Positions 9,329 to 18,513 of a DNA stretch of 64,000 nt are shown one piece after another. Origin of the DNA: Pseudomonas tremae (GTDB lineage Bacteria > Pseudomonadota > Gammaproteobacteria > Pseudomonadales > Pseudomonadaceae). The position numbers and the translations under genes were made by a program. The notes under the pieces were generated by a model, which saw nothing but the letters and a program-made list of their open reading frames with translations, ran no database searches and had not been told where the DNA came from. Location: assembly GCF_001401155.1 (NCBI RefSeq), contig NZ_LJRO01000458.1:124001-188000 (forward strand). Reading direction: 5' to 3'. The first letter of the stretch is position 1; every line of letters starts with the position of its first letter.

Positions 9329-10391
9329 CTCTATTGTTGCAGTTTGTCGTTCGAATTGCCCTTGAAACGAGTAGGAGGGCGATAGCCCAGGAAGGCTATC
9401 CGTTTAACTCAACTAAATGACGGTTTAGTTGAGTTGGATATTGTCGCGTGCATTCCATTCAATGCCGGGCGAGGGTGAGCGTGCAGCCTTTCCTGAAGTA
9501 ATCAACAACCGTCTGGACCTGAGGCCCATACCTGCATACTTTTAGCGCTGCCACCACCATTGTGTATTGGTATGCGTTAAACAGTATCAGACACAGCAAT
9601 CTTCGTCCTGCAGGTCGAGTCGTCAGCCACACACCTCATGTCGCCGCCAACGATGAGCCTTGTTCGCCAGGCAGTCAATACTATGGAAATACTGCTAGAT
9701 ATGGAAATACTGCCAGATAGTGCCGTTGATGCGAGCTTGTGGTAGATGCAAGCTGGTGAATGGGATAAATCCGGCTGGACCGACGGTGACCAAAATGGGT
9801 ACGCCAGTATTGAGCATACACAGCGTTTCAGATGTAGAACTGCGTAATTCCACCCAATGCTTAGCTATGGCCCTCGAAGGCATGGATACCCGCATCAATG
9901 TAATTCTACGAGCAGATCTTGTCCTCGAAATGGAATTGGATTTGGTAACAACAGCTCAGTCCGATTCCATTGCCATGTTGATTGCGTGGTCAGGACCTGT
10001 GACACACATGGACAGGACAGGAGGCATCGCGAGTGTTGAACGTGGTTCGTGTGGAGAAGAGGTTTCGTCTGCGCAGATCTGACGGGTACTGCGGTTTGTG
10101 ACGCAATACCATATTACGCATAATGTATATTATGTTAAATTGTGTTTGTTTGCTTACACCTCTTGATCTTGTCCAATGTCACTAACCTCCGTTCACGTTT
10201 GCACAAAACCCCGTTTCTCGAAAAATCAGCTATTTGAAAGCTCATCCTCATCCCCTGTCTCATGTTCGCTTCTCGCTGCCGTTTCACTAATCGCCGGTTA
10301 GCATCGCGTGTCACGATCAGACTGGCCGTACCTCAATCTCTCTGCTACACGTATAGGTACCACCCAAAGATTCTAGGTTGCTGGTTCCACT
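9329..10391. other. Gene-poor junction region between core and accessory DNA
   Basis: About 1.06 kb with no gene I can support. Reading frames exist on both strands around 9695-10082 (for example 120 codons on the plus strand, 67 on the minus), but neither has a ribosome binding site, recognisable motif or convincing composition. They may be decayed coding DNA. Base composition becomes more even from here and the downstream gene is an integrase relative, so this is the likely left boundary of the island. Confidence 0.5.
9406..9435. repeat. Perfect 12-bp inverted repeat
   Basis: AACTCAACTAAA at 9406-9417 and its exact complement TTTAGTTGAGTT at 9424-9435, with 6 nt (TGACGG) between. It is about 78 bp after the HAD gene, with no T-tract. 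It may end the operon transcript or mark a protein-binding site; it also falls at the point where core-like DNA gives way to accessory DNA. Confidence 0.7.
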
Positions 10392-11498
10392 ATGACGCGG
10401 CCGTTCATCCCATTTCCGATTTTCCCATCGTACGACCATTGGCAGCCCAACCAAGTAAAACGGTTCCCGGTCAACGCTCACGTCTCAGCTCGCCTGAACG
10501 AAGTTGACGACTCCTGCCTTCCGTTCATGAGCGCCTGGTACGCCGATCGGTACTTGAACTGGATTGCTCATAGTTGGAGTCCACAGACGCCACACCTTCA
10601 GTACTACAAGACCATCAACGGTCTGGAAAAGATGCTCAACTGGAGTTTCGCAAACAACCTCTCGTTGCTGGACTGGACGGACGCCGACTTCAAAGACTAT
10701 GTGGCCTTTGTCCAAACCCCTGACAGTGGCTGGGCCAGTCCTAGCATTCAGCCGCGGTTCTTGGTTAGCTCCGGCAAGGACTACCGCGATTACCCGATAA
10801 ATCCTGAGTGGAAACTGTTCCATACCGCTCGCACCGCGAACTCGAGCGACGCCATAGATAAGAATGTTTGGAAGCGTGAGATCAGGAGCGTCACGCAGTT
10901 CATGGATTTCTACTTGAAGGACGTCTCTGCCACTAGGCCAAACGTAGCCGCTGCCAAGCTGGACTGGCTGTCCTTTAAGGAACCACAGGCTCGAGGCTCC
11001 ATTTCGGATGCAGTGATGAAGTGGATTTTGAAGACGCTACCGAACCTGCTTAGTCCCCATAACTCACACCTGATCGAAATGTACCTCACGATCGCCAGGT
11101 ATACGGTCAGACCGATGTGGCAAGTGCTTGGTACGGCTTCTAGCCCTGGGCGTATCGACCAGTTCATGCGTAACGAGCGTGGCGACTGGCTGGAAAGCCA
11201 TCCCAAGAATGGCTCAATGGTTCCCTTGCCACGGGCATTTTCCCGGACTTTCGACCGATACCTGGTTTACCTGAATATTGATTCTAGCCAGCCGTTGCCA
11301 GCGGTGAGCCTGTTTCCGAGGGAGGATTCGCTGGGTGTGCACGATCTCAAAGGTCTATGGCTCATCACGTGCTCGATCAGGCACAACCTCGCGGATATGG
11401 CGTTGGCGTCGGATAATCCGGATATTGTCGAGGCTGCTGGTGAGATCAGGCGTTTGACGACAGCCCTTGTCTCGAATCGGCCTGCCTCCGAAACCTAG
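10392..11498 (+). CDS. Tyrosine-recombinase-related protein lacking the catalytic C-terminus
   Basis: A 368-aa protein that reads like the plant-Pseudomonas type of site-specific integrase. The N-terminal core-binding part runs from about 50 to 190, with RYLNWIAHSWSPQT, YVAFVQTP and INPEWKLF. A catalytic-domain start follows at about 205-260 (ISDAVMKWIL; the Arg of YTVRPMWQ sits where the first catalytic Arg should be). PKNGSMVPLP could hold the catalytic Lys. After residue 300 the expected HxxR and nucleophilic Tyr are absent: the protein ends IRHNLADMALASDN...RRLTTAL. It is probably a decayed integrase, inactive for strand transfer, and fits an old island boundary. Confidence 0.6.
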   Translation: MTRPFIPFPIFPSYDHWQPNQVKRFPVNAHVSARLNEVDDSCLPFMSAWYADRYLNWIAHSWSPQTPHLQYYKTINGLEKMLNWSFANNLSLLDWTDADFKDYVAFVQTPDSGWASPSIQPRFLVSSGKDYRDYPINPEWKLFHTARTANSSDAIDKNVWKREIRSVTQFMDFYLKDVSATRPNVAAAKLDWLSFKEPQARGSISDAVMKWILKTLPNLLSPHNSHLIEMYLTIARYTVRPMWQVLGTASSPGRIDQFMRNERGDWLESHPKNGSMVPLPRAFSRTFDRYLVYLNIDSSQPLPAVSLFPREDSLGVHDLKGLWLITCSIRHNLADMALASDNPDIVEAAGEIRRLTTALVSNRPASET

Positions 11499-11756
11499 GC
11501 TGGGCGAGGATTTTGGGTGCCCTTTCCTAATGCCGCCTGCTGGGATTGAGGGCGTGGCTCTCCGAGCTCGGCTGTCGTAAACCAAGCCGCCCGCTAAGCG
11601 AGCGCCTCGGCCCTGCGGGCGTCCATCCTCACGCCTGCGCGCTCCGCTTGCTTGGACGCGCAGGGTGCTGGATCAACTGGGGGACTTCTAAAGGGGGCGC
11701 GGATACATCACTACCCTCCTCCTATGCCTTGATTCCAGCTCAGCAATGCAAGTCAC

Positions 11757-12410
11757 TCAGGCGGAGTAATTGGCTTCCGCCTTCCATGCACCGACGGGTT
11801 GGCTATGAAGCTTCCAGAAATGCTCCGCGACCGCGTCAGCCTCCTTAGAATCCGGTGCAACGTTCGCGGCAACAGTCACCGTACCGATGTGGACGCCTTG
11901 AGCTTTTGCCGATTCAAACAAGCCTAACACCAGTGCTCGGATGCCGGCCTTACCGATGCTCAACGACAGAAAGTCAGGACTTGGGTACAGCGCGAAACCG
12001 CCACCTGTATGAAGAATGGTGCCTGCAGTTCGCTTGGCCATTGCAGGCAAGATTGCTTGAGTCGCCGCCAGCGCGCCGCCGATGTTCACTGCAAGGTCTG
12101 GCACGAAGGTATCGGTTGGCTGTGCTGCGATGTCTGACTTGCGTAGGTTAGCAGCGTTGTAATGCAGAACATCGATAGGGCCGTAATGCTTTTCAACCTC
12201 GGCAACTAGTTTCGCCACTGCGGCAGTATTGCTAGCGTCTACGACTAATGCTTCAGCATCAAACCCTTCGGCCTTCAGGCCATCGGCTAACGCTTGGACG
12301 CGGCCTTCATTGCGGGCGGATAGGATCACCCGAAAGCCTTCTTGTGCGAAACGTCGTGCTGTTGCGATACCCATTCCTGGGCCGGTGCCGATACTCAGAA
12401 AAATGCTCAT
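11757..12410 (-). CDS. SDR-family oxidoreductase with atypical active site
   Basis: A 217-aa short-chain dehydrogenase/reductase fold. The nucleotide-binding glycines are GTGPGMG (8-14), with SARNEGRV at the end of beta-2 suggesting NADP preference, VVDAS and HYNAAN following. At the active site the usual Ser-Tyr-Lys is degenerate: the Ser segment reads ILHTGGGFAL and the YxxxK position reads L-S-I-G-K, so only Lys154 remains. This may be a subfamily with altered chemistry or a binding protein. It is divergent from a LysR regulator with an 83-bp gap, the usual regulator-target arrangement. Confidence 0.8.
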   Translation of the reverse strand: MSIFLSIGTGPGMGIATARRFAQEGFRVILSARNEGRVQALADGLKAEGFDAEALVVDASNTAAVAKLVAEVEKHYGPIDVLHYNAANLRKSDIAAQPTDTFVPDLAVNIGGALAATQAILPAMAKRTAGTILHTGGGFALYPSPDFLSLSIGKAGIRALVLGLFESAKAQGVHIGTVTVAANVAPDSKEADAVAEHFWKLHSQPVGAWKAEANYSA

Positions 12411-12448
12411 AGATGTGGGCGCTCGTGATGAATGATGGCTCGAGTGTA

Positions 12449-12468
12449 ATCCTGCATAATTGAAGGAT
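12449..12468. promoter_or_regulatory. Candidate LysR operator in the SDR/LysR divergent gap
   Basis: Inverted repeat ATCCT-N10-AGGAT in the 83-bp gap between the SDR and LysR start codons. LysR-type regulators bind dyads of about this length between divergent genes. Short arms make this tentative. Confidence 0.35.
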
Positions 12469-12493
12469 AATCAGCCACGGTTGCATTTCACAC

Positions 12494-13420
12494 ATGCATA
12501 GTCTGCACGAATTACTGACCCGTTTTAACCTTGAGGACTTGGTGACCTTCGTGGCGGTCGCCGAACATTCATCGTTCAGCGATGCTGCAAACGCCATAGG
12601 TCGAGACCCCACCATCGTGTCGCGACGTGTGACCCGTCTGGAAAAAAACCTTGGCGTGCGATTGCTTTCGCGTACGACTCGCAAAGTCGCATTGACTGAG
12701 GCTGGGTCACAATACTACCGACGTGTGCGTGGGGTGCTGGACGAATTGGATAATGCCGGCACCGAGGCCAGCAACCTGGCGACAACTCCACAAGGGCTGC
12801 TTCGGGTGTCTCTGCCCATTACATTCGGCAGGCAGTGGATAGCCCCCCTACTCCCTGCGTTTCTTTCCCAACACCCACAGATCCGAATCGATGCGGTCTT
12901 CAGTGACCGTTACGTGGATTTGGTGGCGGAGGGCTTTGATGTGGCAATCAGAGTCGGGCCACAGCGTGACAGTACGCTCACCGCTAAATACATCGCCCCT
13001 TTCAAAAGCGCGCTCTTCGCGTCGCCTGGCTACCTTGCAAATCACGGTATCCCGCAAACCCCGTCTGACCTCGGTGACCACTCCTGCCTAGGCTTCACAA
13101 GCCATAAGAGCTGGCCAGAGTGGGTACTGACAAAAGATGGGGAGCGTGCAGCCTTGAAGCCGTCCGGGCCGCTTATCACTGATAACTCTGAGGCGCTGTT
13201 GTTCGCGGCTACTCAGGGGCTTGGAATCATCATGAGCCCTGACTGGTTAGCCGGGCCGGACGTCAAGGCGGGTAACCTGGTCGAAGTTTTACCAGGATGG
13301 GAGGGATCGGGTACCGGAGGGGTATACGCGATCATGCCGCCGGGCCGGCTTGTGCCGACCAAAACGCGCATCTTTGTGGACGAGGTCAACACCAAGATCC
13401 GGGCTGCCTGGGCCTACTAG
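12494..13420 (+). CDS. LysR-family transcriptional regulator
   Basis: A 308-aa LTTR. The winged HTH is at about 12-75 (EDLVTFVAVAEHSSFSDAANAIGRDPTIVSRRVTRLEKNLGVRLLSRTTRKVALTEAG spans it). A long linker helix and the periplasmic-binding-like effector domain follow (LLRVSLPITFGRQWIAPLLPAFLSQHP near 95-120, then DVAIRVG). It belongs to the group that commonly regulates a divergent oxidoreductase, here the SDR gene. No nearby gene indicates the inducer. Confidence 0.9.
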   Translation: MHSLHELLTRFNLEDLVTFVAVAEHSSFSDAANAIGRDPTIVSRRVTRLEKNLGVRLLSRTTRKVALTEAGSQYYRRVRGVLDELDNAGTEASNLATTPQGLLRVSLPITFGRQWIAPLLPAFLSQHPQIRIDAVFSDRYVDLVAEGFDVAIRVGPQRDSTLTAKYIAPFKSALFASPGYLANHGIPQTPSDLGDHSCLGFTSHKSWPEWVLTKDGERAALKPSGPLITDNSEALLFAATQGLGIIMSPDWLAGPDVKAGNLVEVLPGWEGSGTGGVYAIMPPGRLVPTKTRIFVDEVNTKIRAAWAY

Positions 13421-13524
13421 GGACGACCGGCGAAAGCCCATCAAGGGAGTATGGAGTGTTGCAATCAGATCATTGATCTCGGCGTTCTGGGCTCGTCTTC
13501 ACGAAGAAAAATCCCGAACCAAGA

Positions 13525-15015
13525 TCATGATTCATTTTTTCCAGCTCTATCATAGGGCGAGAGTTTGACCTTGATGTGGCTCTCACCCCGTATCACCACA
13601 AGATAGTCCGGGGCTGAGGGATCGAACTCAACCTGCACACACTCGCCTCTAAGTGGTATAAGTGCACTGGAATAATACAGCCTGTTTTTGAACATTACTC
13701 CTTGCGCACGAACCCTGACCATCCGGCTTTCTCTGTGAGTACACATTGAATTCGTCCTATTGATGTCGCTGCGCGAAAAAACGAATCTAGCGCGCCATAG
13801 GGCTCACCCCGTTACGCCCACACGTTTTGAGGTAGCGCGTTATCTCGTCTCATGGTAGCGCTTTATCTGTAAAGTAATTAACAGACTAAGATCTTCCAAC
13901 GTGTACACCGCGCTTGGCATATGTCGGCCAGGACTTGGTGGGATCATGGGTGCATATTCGTTGAGCCGGCGGAACATTCGTTCAGCAATGCCGCCTACAT
14001 ATCTCTTAGATTTGCTCAGCGATTTGTACGAAATGCCCAAATTACCCACGAGTTCCTGAATCCGGGCGCTATCGAACTTGTGATCTGCTTCGAGCACATA
14101 TCGGTTCGGATTCCCATGCCGGATCATATCCAAAGATTTTGAAGTTCCAGCCTCGATGAAGGCTTCTTTTATAGCTTTTTCCATTACTTCGCTACAGTCA
14201 TCAGAAACAGATATTGCGCTTGCGAGTACAGCGTTGCTATTGAGATCAAAAATTACGGCCACAATCGGGCGCTTCTGCGACCAATCTTTTGTGTCCACTA
14301 CAAAAACGTCAGGCTTGAATGTCGTGAGGAGTGCCACTTGCTTCGAGGTACTCTGGAAGTCTGATTGGAAGCCCTCGAATACCAAGCCTGCCCGCCCTGC
14401 TTTCCTGTACGTCAGAACGCCTTTAACTGCGCAAGGGGGGTGATCATGTCGAATCCAGTTGCCATTGCCACAGATCGTCCAGCGAGCGCGATCAGACCAT
14501 AGGGTTTCCTCCGATTCAGGGTCGATCGTTTGATCAAGCTCAGGAAATCCATCGCTCGTCCATTCAGCCCCACCCTCATCCACAAGGCGTTGCAGAATGA
14601 CTTCCCTGGCATGACGTGCATAGAAATCCTGTACGCCCCGAAACACGCTTATCCTCGAGCCCTCGGTCAGTCCTGCCTTACAATCAAAAGGCACGGATGC
14701 CGAACTATCTTCCCGTAAGCCCGATCTGCGCCACTCATGCTCAATGCCAGCCAAGCATGCCGTCAAATGGGGTTCGGCAGCACCCAGACACTGAACTGCT
14801 CGGGCGGCACCCAAATGCAGATTCAATACAAGCACCTGAGCATCCTTCAGATGGAGTGAGGTGTCTGTACTTCCCTCCTCCCTCAGCGACTCAAAAGACT
14901 TGTGGCCTAAGCAGCCAGCGACGACTTCCAGCAATTTGGGGTGCGAAACACTTACACCTTGTAGCGCCAAGAGCGTGGCTGCGTAATCGGTTGCATCATT
15001 GATTAATTCAGTCAT
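13525..15015 (-). pseudogene. Broken Mu/TnsB-like DDE transposase with an unusual N-terminal module
   Basis: The first 391 codons (15015-13840) are open. Residues 1-60 (TLLALQGVSVSHPKLLEVVAGCLGHKSFESLR) resemble the small domain found N-terminal in glyoxalase-superfamily-annotated plasmid proteins. Residues about 225-370 read as an rve/DDE core: FVVDTKDW, RPIVAVIFDLNSNAVLASAIS, then EADHKFDS and GGIAERMFRRLN give the expected D, D and E. After the TAA at 13840-13842 the same frame continues past a TGA to 13525. There 73 codons (RVRAQGVMFKNRLYYSSAL, LRGECVQVEFDP) match the beta-barrel Mu-transposase C-terminal domain. The break with two in-frame stops makes this a decayed transposase gene. The alternative is that the 391-aa part is now a separate protein. 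Confidence 0.65.
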
Positions 15016-15072
15016 GTTGTCTCCGTGCTTAATCTCAGGATCGCCTACGCCCCCTATTTAACTCCGCTAAAG

Positions 15073-15315
15073 CTAAAGACTATACGAGGGGGTATGGTGT
15101 TTCGCTGCTGTGTTAAGTTTGAGGAGGAACGGAGGCAGGTTCAGGTCGGGATTGTTTTTGTTGTTTGGTTTGGATTTAGGAAGCATTACCCTGAGCTGTA
15201 TAATGCAGCCGGTGATGCGGTCGACAATGTAGGTCAGGTGTGGCTGAACTATTAAGGGATTCTCAGTGTAGATTACCTCGACAGCAGAATCATGTGACCC
15301 ATCTTGCTTATCCAT
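15073..15315 (-). pseudogene. Possible second DDE-transposase fragment
   Basis: An 80-codon minus-strand frame. Its middle, EVIYTENPLIVQPHLTYIVD followed by RITGCIIQL, resembles the first strands of a TnsB/TniA integrase core (D..., RPxLT-x-xID, sR-x-I-x-G). It lies just upstream of the broken transposase and is co-oriented, so it may be another scrap of the same element. The match is short and the rest of the frame is not recognisable. Confidence 0.35.
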
Positions 15316-15523
15316 GTATGTCTCCCTCTTGCACTGGGTTTGATATAGCGTAGTGATGTATGGCTTTAGTAAGGTAAGTCATGAGCGTAGATCTAGGTTC
15401 TCATCTGTCAAGGGCGGATTCTGATGGGCGCAACAACTCAGCGGATACCAATGGCCAGCCGCCACTGGTTCTATCAATGATCGGCGCAGCCATCTTCAAC
15501 TCCGAACCGGATAAAATTTTATA

Positions 15524-15626
15524 AGTACACTTGGCATACTATTATCGCACTTCTACAAAAGACGTCGGACAATCAGCTAGTTACGATTTTGTTGTTCGAT
15601 ACTGATTAAAGTACACTAAGTATACT
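15524..15626. promoter_or_regulatory. Pair of operator-like repeats
   Basis: AGTACACTTGGCATACT (15524-15540) and AGTACACTAAGTATACT (15610-15626) match at 14 of 17 positions and start 86 bp apart. Each contains two half-sites of the form AGTRYACT or a degenerate copy, nine bases apart. They lie 313-415 bp before the ABC-3C start and close to transposase debris. They could be regulator sites for the operon or transposase-binding repeats from a lost element end. Confidence 0.5.
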
Positions 15627-15938
15627 AATCAAAGAGAAAAGCTACACGGACTCCGACCTCCCCCGACGCAGCAATCCACACCAGTTACCTCTCTGAAGCA
15701 CATGAGATTTGCCCGATGCTTTCCACCAAGCGCCCTCGCTGAACGTCAAAAAAGCGTATGCGAACGCTCCGACGGCGTGGGCCGACGTCAAGGGGGTAGA
15801 GATCACGTTCCTCTGCTCGGGCCGCAATGCAATGAATCCCTGAATTGATGATGAACCCTTACACTTTGCCCGATGGTAGGATATGGCACACTGCCAGCGG
15901 AGCTGGTCGGGACAATAATGAAGTGAAGGGATGTCGGT

Positions 15939-17912
15939 ATGATCAGAAGGTTCCGGCTGGATCAAAAGTCTCATTATGAGAGGCTGGTGATTGCTCAGCG
16001 CCTGTCGGAAATGCTCACGAAGTTCCTGGATGGCCAGCTAGCTCCGCTGGCTATTGGTGCCGAGCAAGGCAGCATCGAGGAATGGGACGATGTGGTCATC
16101 TACCACAAAAAAGATGTGCTGGAGCATTTACAGGTCAAACGCCAGGCCAGTGATTTCTGTACGAAAGACCCTGACAAGGCGAAATTCCTAGCAAAACAAG
16201 CGAAGAACGGATCATCCAAAGGACAGGTGCAGCCGATACCAGGCCCTAACCCGCCTCCTTCGAATGTGCCTTTCAAAGCAAAAAAACCACCGCAGGTAAA
16301 CTCTGTTCTCGATTCAGCATTCGCGAGCCTTGCGAAGCATTCCGGCAAAGGGACTTTCGATACCTTGCCCGAACGTCAGTTTCAGTTGACGCTGGTAGGC
16401 GCCTCTCTGAAGGTGAAAGCCGACCTGACCGTCGACCATGTCGATGCGCTGTGCAAGCTGTGTCGCAAGGAAGGGCTGGATCTAACTGAGCTGGCCAACA
16501 GCACTGACGGGCCGACACAAAGGGCATATACGTGGCTCACCACCTGGTGTGGCTTTCAGGATTGGGCCCAGATCAGAGACACACTTCGCCGAGTCACCAT
16601 AGTGTGCGTGGGTAATGACGCCTATCTTGAACAGCGCTGCGTCGCAGCACTAGCCAGGCATTTCACCGACCCACTGCGCGCCCTTCACCAACTGGTGATG
16701 TACATCACTTGGGAGACATCCCACGTTTCAACGCTTGGATGTCATGCAGTCCTGCGGGCGCTTCGGGCGGAGCTTCGCCCTGACATCGAAACATGGGCTC
16801 AGTATGAGCTGGCCGATACTGTCCTACCTGCCGGGCAATCTTGGTCATTAGCAGGCACCCACGACCTTGGTGCCTTGGTACCCAGGTCTGCCCAGGGCGT
16901 TGTTGAGCATATATGGAGCAACGCGCCGGGAATCCGAAAGCTGCGGATATATGCTCAATACAAGGCCCCCATCGGAGCAAATCTGACTCTCCCTGCAGCG
17001 TTGTTGCGAATGGCTTTGCATCTGCCCGCTGGTACTCACGGTTTGATGCGGGACGAGCCGGTATGGCGAGGCAGCGTTGGCCATGAGGTCGGGCACACGC
17101 TGGGTGTCGGTGAGAGCGATCTGAATCACCTTGCGTGGGTAGGTAACAGCGAGCGGCTCGCATGCTCGACCGATCATGTATTCACATCACGAAGCGATAT
17201 CCACTCCGAGGCACAAGCACTCGCTGACGCCATGGACGGACTGGTTTGGGAGCGTGTCAGCCAAGGCGTCTTTGAGAAGATCACGCTCATTTCCGATCCG
17301 GCCCTCGCCGACGCGATGGAAGCGATGTGGATCGAATGGTTGGCAGGCTTTGCTGCAAATCCAGGTAGCCGTCGAGAATTTCTGGAACAACTTCTGTACC
17401 CAGAAACTGAAGGGAAGAATGCTAAACACGCGCTGCGGCTTGGCCCTCGCACCCATGACTTGCTGGTGGCTGCAATTCAGACACTTCTGCTCGTTGCAGT
17501 AGGAGTCGGCGGCACTGGTAACGAGTGGGGTTACTTTCCACAGTGCGGCAAGGTATTGAGCATCGCCCTTCAATACTGGTCTGGCCCGGCCGGCCCCGCT
17601 CCTGAGGTTCGAGAGCTATCTGAGGGCCCTTTGATCGACGTCATTGGCCCATCACCCGCCCCGGTCGTCATCCTGGCCGGAGTTAGCTCCTCCCCCACAG
17701 AATTGTTGAATATCGGTATGGCTGACGACGCAGAGACCGCCACCAGCATGGCGGCCGAGCGGCGGCCGCACCTTCTCGTCACTCGTTCTGGTTTGCGTCA
17801 ACACCTGCGCAACGGAACGCTGATAACCGTGCGGCAACACTTCAACAATCAATTGAAAGATCGCCTGCTCGCCCGCGAGTCAGCCATCAAGACGAATGTG
17901 AAAGGATTCTGA
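15939..17912 (+). CDS. ABC-3C system effector with N-terminal nuclease-like domain
   Basis: A 657-aa protein, first gene of a three-gene operon. The N-terminus resembles the Cap4/DUF4297 restriction-fold nuclease: IGAEQGSIEEWDDVVIY with acidic residues at 50-51, then the Q-x-K pair in EHLQVKR (65 and 67). A Lys/Pro-rich linker covers about 85-125. The rest, up to the C-terminal TRSGLRQHLRNGTLITVRQHFNNQLKDRLL, has no recognised catalytic motif and fits the C-terminal domain that anchors ABC-3C effectors. Known ABC-3C systems pair an effector of this kind with a middle component and an SMC-like ATPase, exactly the next two genes. ATG 15939 has GAAGGG eight bases upstream. Its proposed role is nucleic-acid cleavage on invasion, by inference. 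Confidence 0.7.
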   Translation: MIRRFRLDQKSHYERLVIAQRLSEMLTKFLDGQLAPLAIGAEQGSIEEWDDVVIYHKKDVLEHLQVKRQASDFCTKDPDKAKFLAKQAKNGSSKGQVQPIPGPNPPPSNVPFKAKKPPQVNSVLDSAFASLAKHSGKGTFDTLPERQFQLTLVGASLKVKADLTVDHVDALCKLCRKEGLDLTELANSTDGPTQRAYTWLTTWCGFQDWAQIRDTLRRVTIVCVGNDAYLEQRCVAALARHFTDPLRALHQLVMYITWETSHVSTLGCHAVLRALRAELRPDIETWAQYELADTVLPAGQSWSLAGTHDLGALVPRSAQGVVEHIWSNAPGIRKLRIYAQYKAPIGANLTLPAALLRMALHLPAGTHGLMRDEPVWRGSVGHEVGHTLGVGESDLNHLAWVGNSERLACSTDHVFTSRSDIHSEAQALADAMDGLVWERVSQGVFEKITLISDPALADAMEAMWIEWLAGFAANPGSRREFLEQLLYPETEGKNAKHALRLGPRTHDLLVAAIQTLLLVAVGVGGTGNEWGYFPQCGKVLSIALQYWSGPAGPAPEVRELSEGPLIDVIGPSPAPVVILAGVSSSPTELLNIGMADDAETATSMAAERRPHLLVTRSGLRQHLRNGTLITVRQHFNNQLKDRLLARESAIKTNVKGF

Positions 17913-17913
17913 C

Positions 17914-18513
17914 ATGCTAACAATCGACGAGGTGGTCGCTGCCATCTTGAGCCGTGCCGAAGACCGCTACGAGGTCTATTTTCCTAGCGCGGCAGAAGTG
18001 GCCGCGCCTTGGACTGACATCAACTCAATTGCGATACAGCTCAAACGGGTCAATCGGGAAGGTGCCGGGTGGCGAACTGTTTTGATCACCGCGTTCTCTT
18101 ACGACGTGGCCAAAGTCCAGGGGGCTTTTCGGTGGGCGGCGGATGTTCGGGACAACCTGGCGGAACCGCAAACAGCTGACCTGTATATGTTCATGCTGAT
18201 CGAGGGCGTCACGTCCGAAGATGCCGCACGCCTGGAAACCGATGACCGCTTTTGCCGGAAGGTGGTGGTCAGAGAGGGAGAAATTGCGGGCTCCTTCCTC
18301 GACCGTAGTTTTCTGGCGACCCTATCCCCCTCTGGTAGCTTGGAAAGCATTAGCGACCCACTGCTAGCGTCCATGGGCACGTTAGGCCTAACACATTCAT
18401 GGGTGCTACCTCACCTCGAAGCGTGGCGGGAGTTGTTGCTGTCGGGGCAATCGGGGACTGATGTTGCGGATGCCTTGAAGGCTGTTGCGTTCGGCGAAGA
18501 GGACTCACAATGA
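17914..18513 (+). CDS. ABC-3C middle component
   Basis: A 199-aa protein starting one base after the preceding stop and overlapping the next gene by 4 bp (ATGA). LYMFMLIEG and RLETDDRFCRKVVVREGE, followed by LDRSFLATL, resemble the middle components of ABC-three-component systems, small proteins with a conserved D/E-x-FxCRK stretch thought to link effector and ATPase. No enzyme motif is present. The call rests on that motif and on position between an effector-like and an SMC-like gene. Confidence 0.65.
   Translation: MLTIDEVVAAILSRAEDRYEVYFPSAAEVAAPWTDINSIAIQLKRVNREGAGWRTVLITAFSYDVAKVQGAFRWAADVRDNLAEPQTADLYMFMLIEGVTSEDAARLETDDRFCRKVVVREGEIAGSFLDRSFLATLSPSGSLESISDPLLASMGTLGLTHSWVLPHLEAWRELLLSGQSGTDVADALKAVAFGEEDSQ

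Larger units (their letters stand above)
15016..15938. other. Gene-poor region upstream of the ABC-3C operon
   Basis: About 920 bp. Apart from the possible transposase scrap at 15073-15315 and the paired operator-like repeats at 15524 and 15610, I see no gene. The final 30 bases hold the ribosome binding site (GAAGGG at 15925-15930) for the 15939 gene. The promoter for the ABC-3C operon should lie here. Confidence 0.5.

Noticed and set aside
9695..10082. Overlapping frames on both strands near the island edge
   Set aside because: No motif and no ribosome binding site on either strand; could be decayed coding DNA but nothing identifies it.
11546..11848. A 100-codon plus-strand frame
   Set aside because: Overlaps the SDR gene antisense and has Arg/Pro/Ser-rich noise-like composition.
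13525..15315. Transposon ends (TGT...ACA type) around the DDE transposase remains
   Set aside because: No matching terminal repeats or target-site duplication could be found by reading.
15642..15974. A 110-codon minus-strand frame
   Set aside because: Overlaps the ribosome binding site and start of the ABC-3C effector and has no motif.
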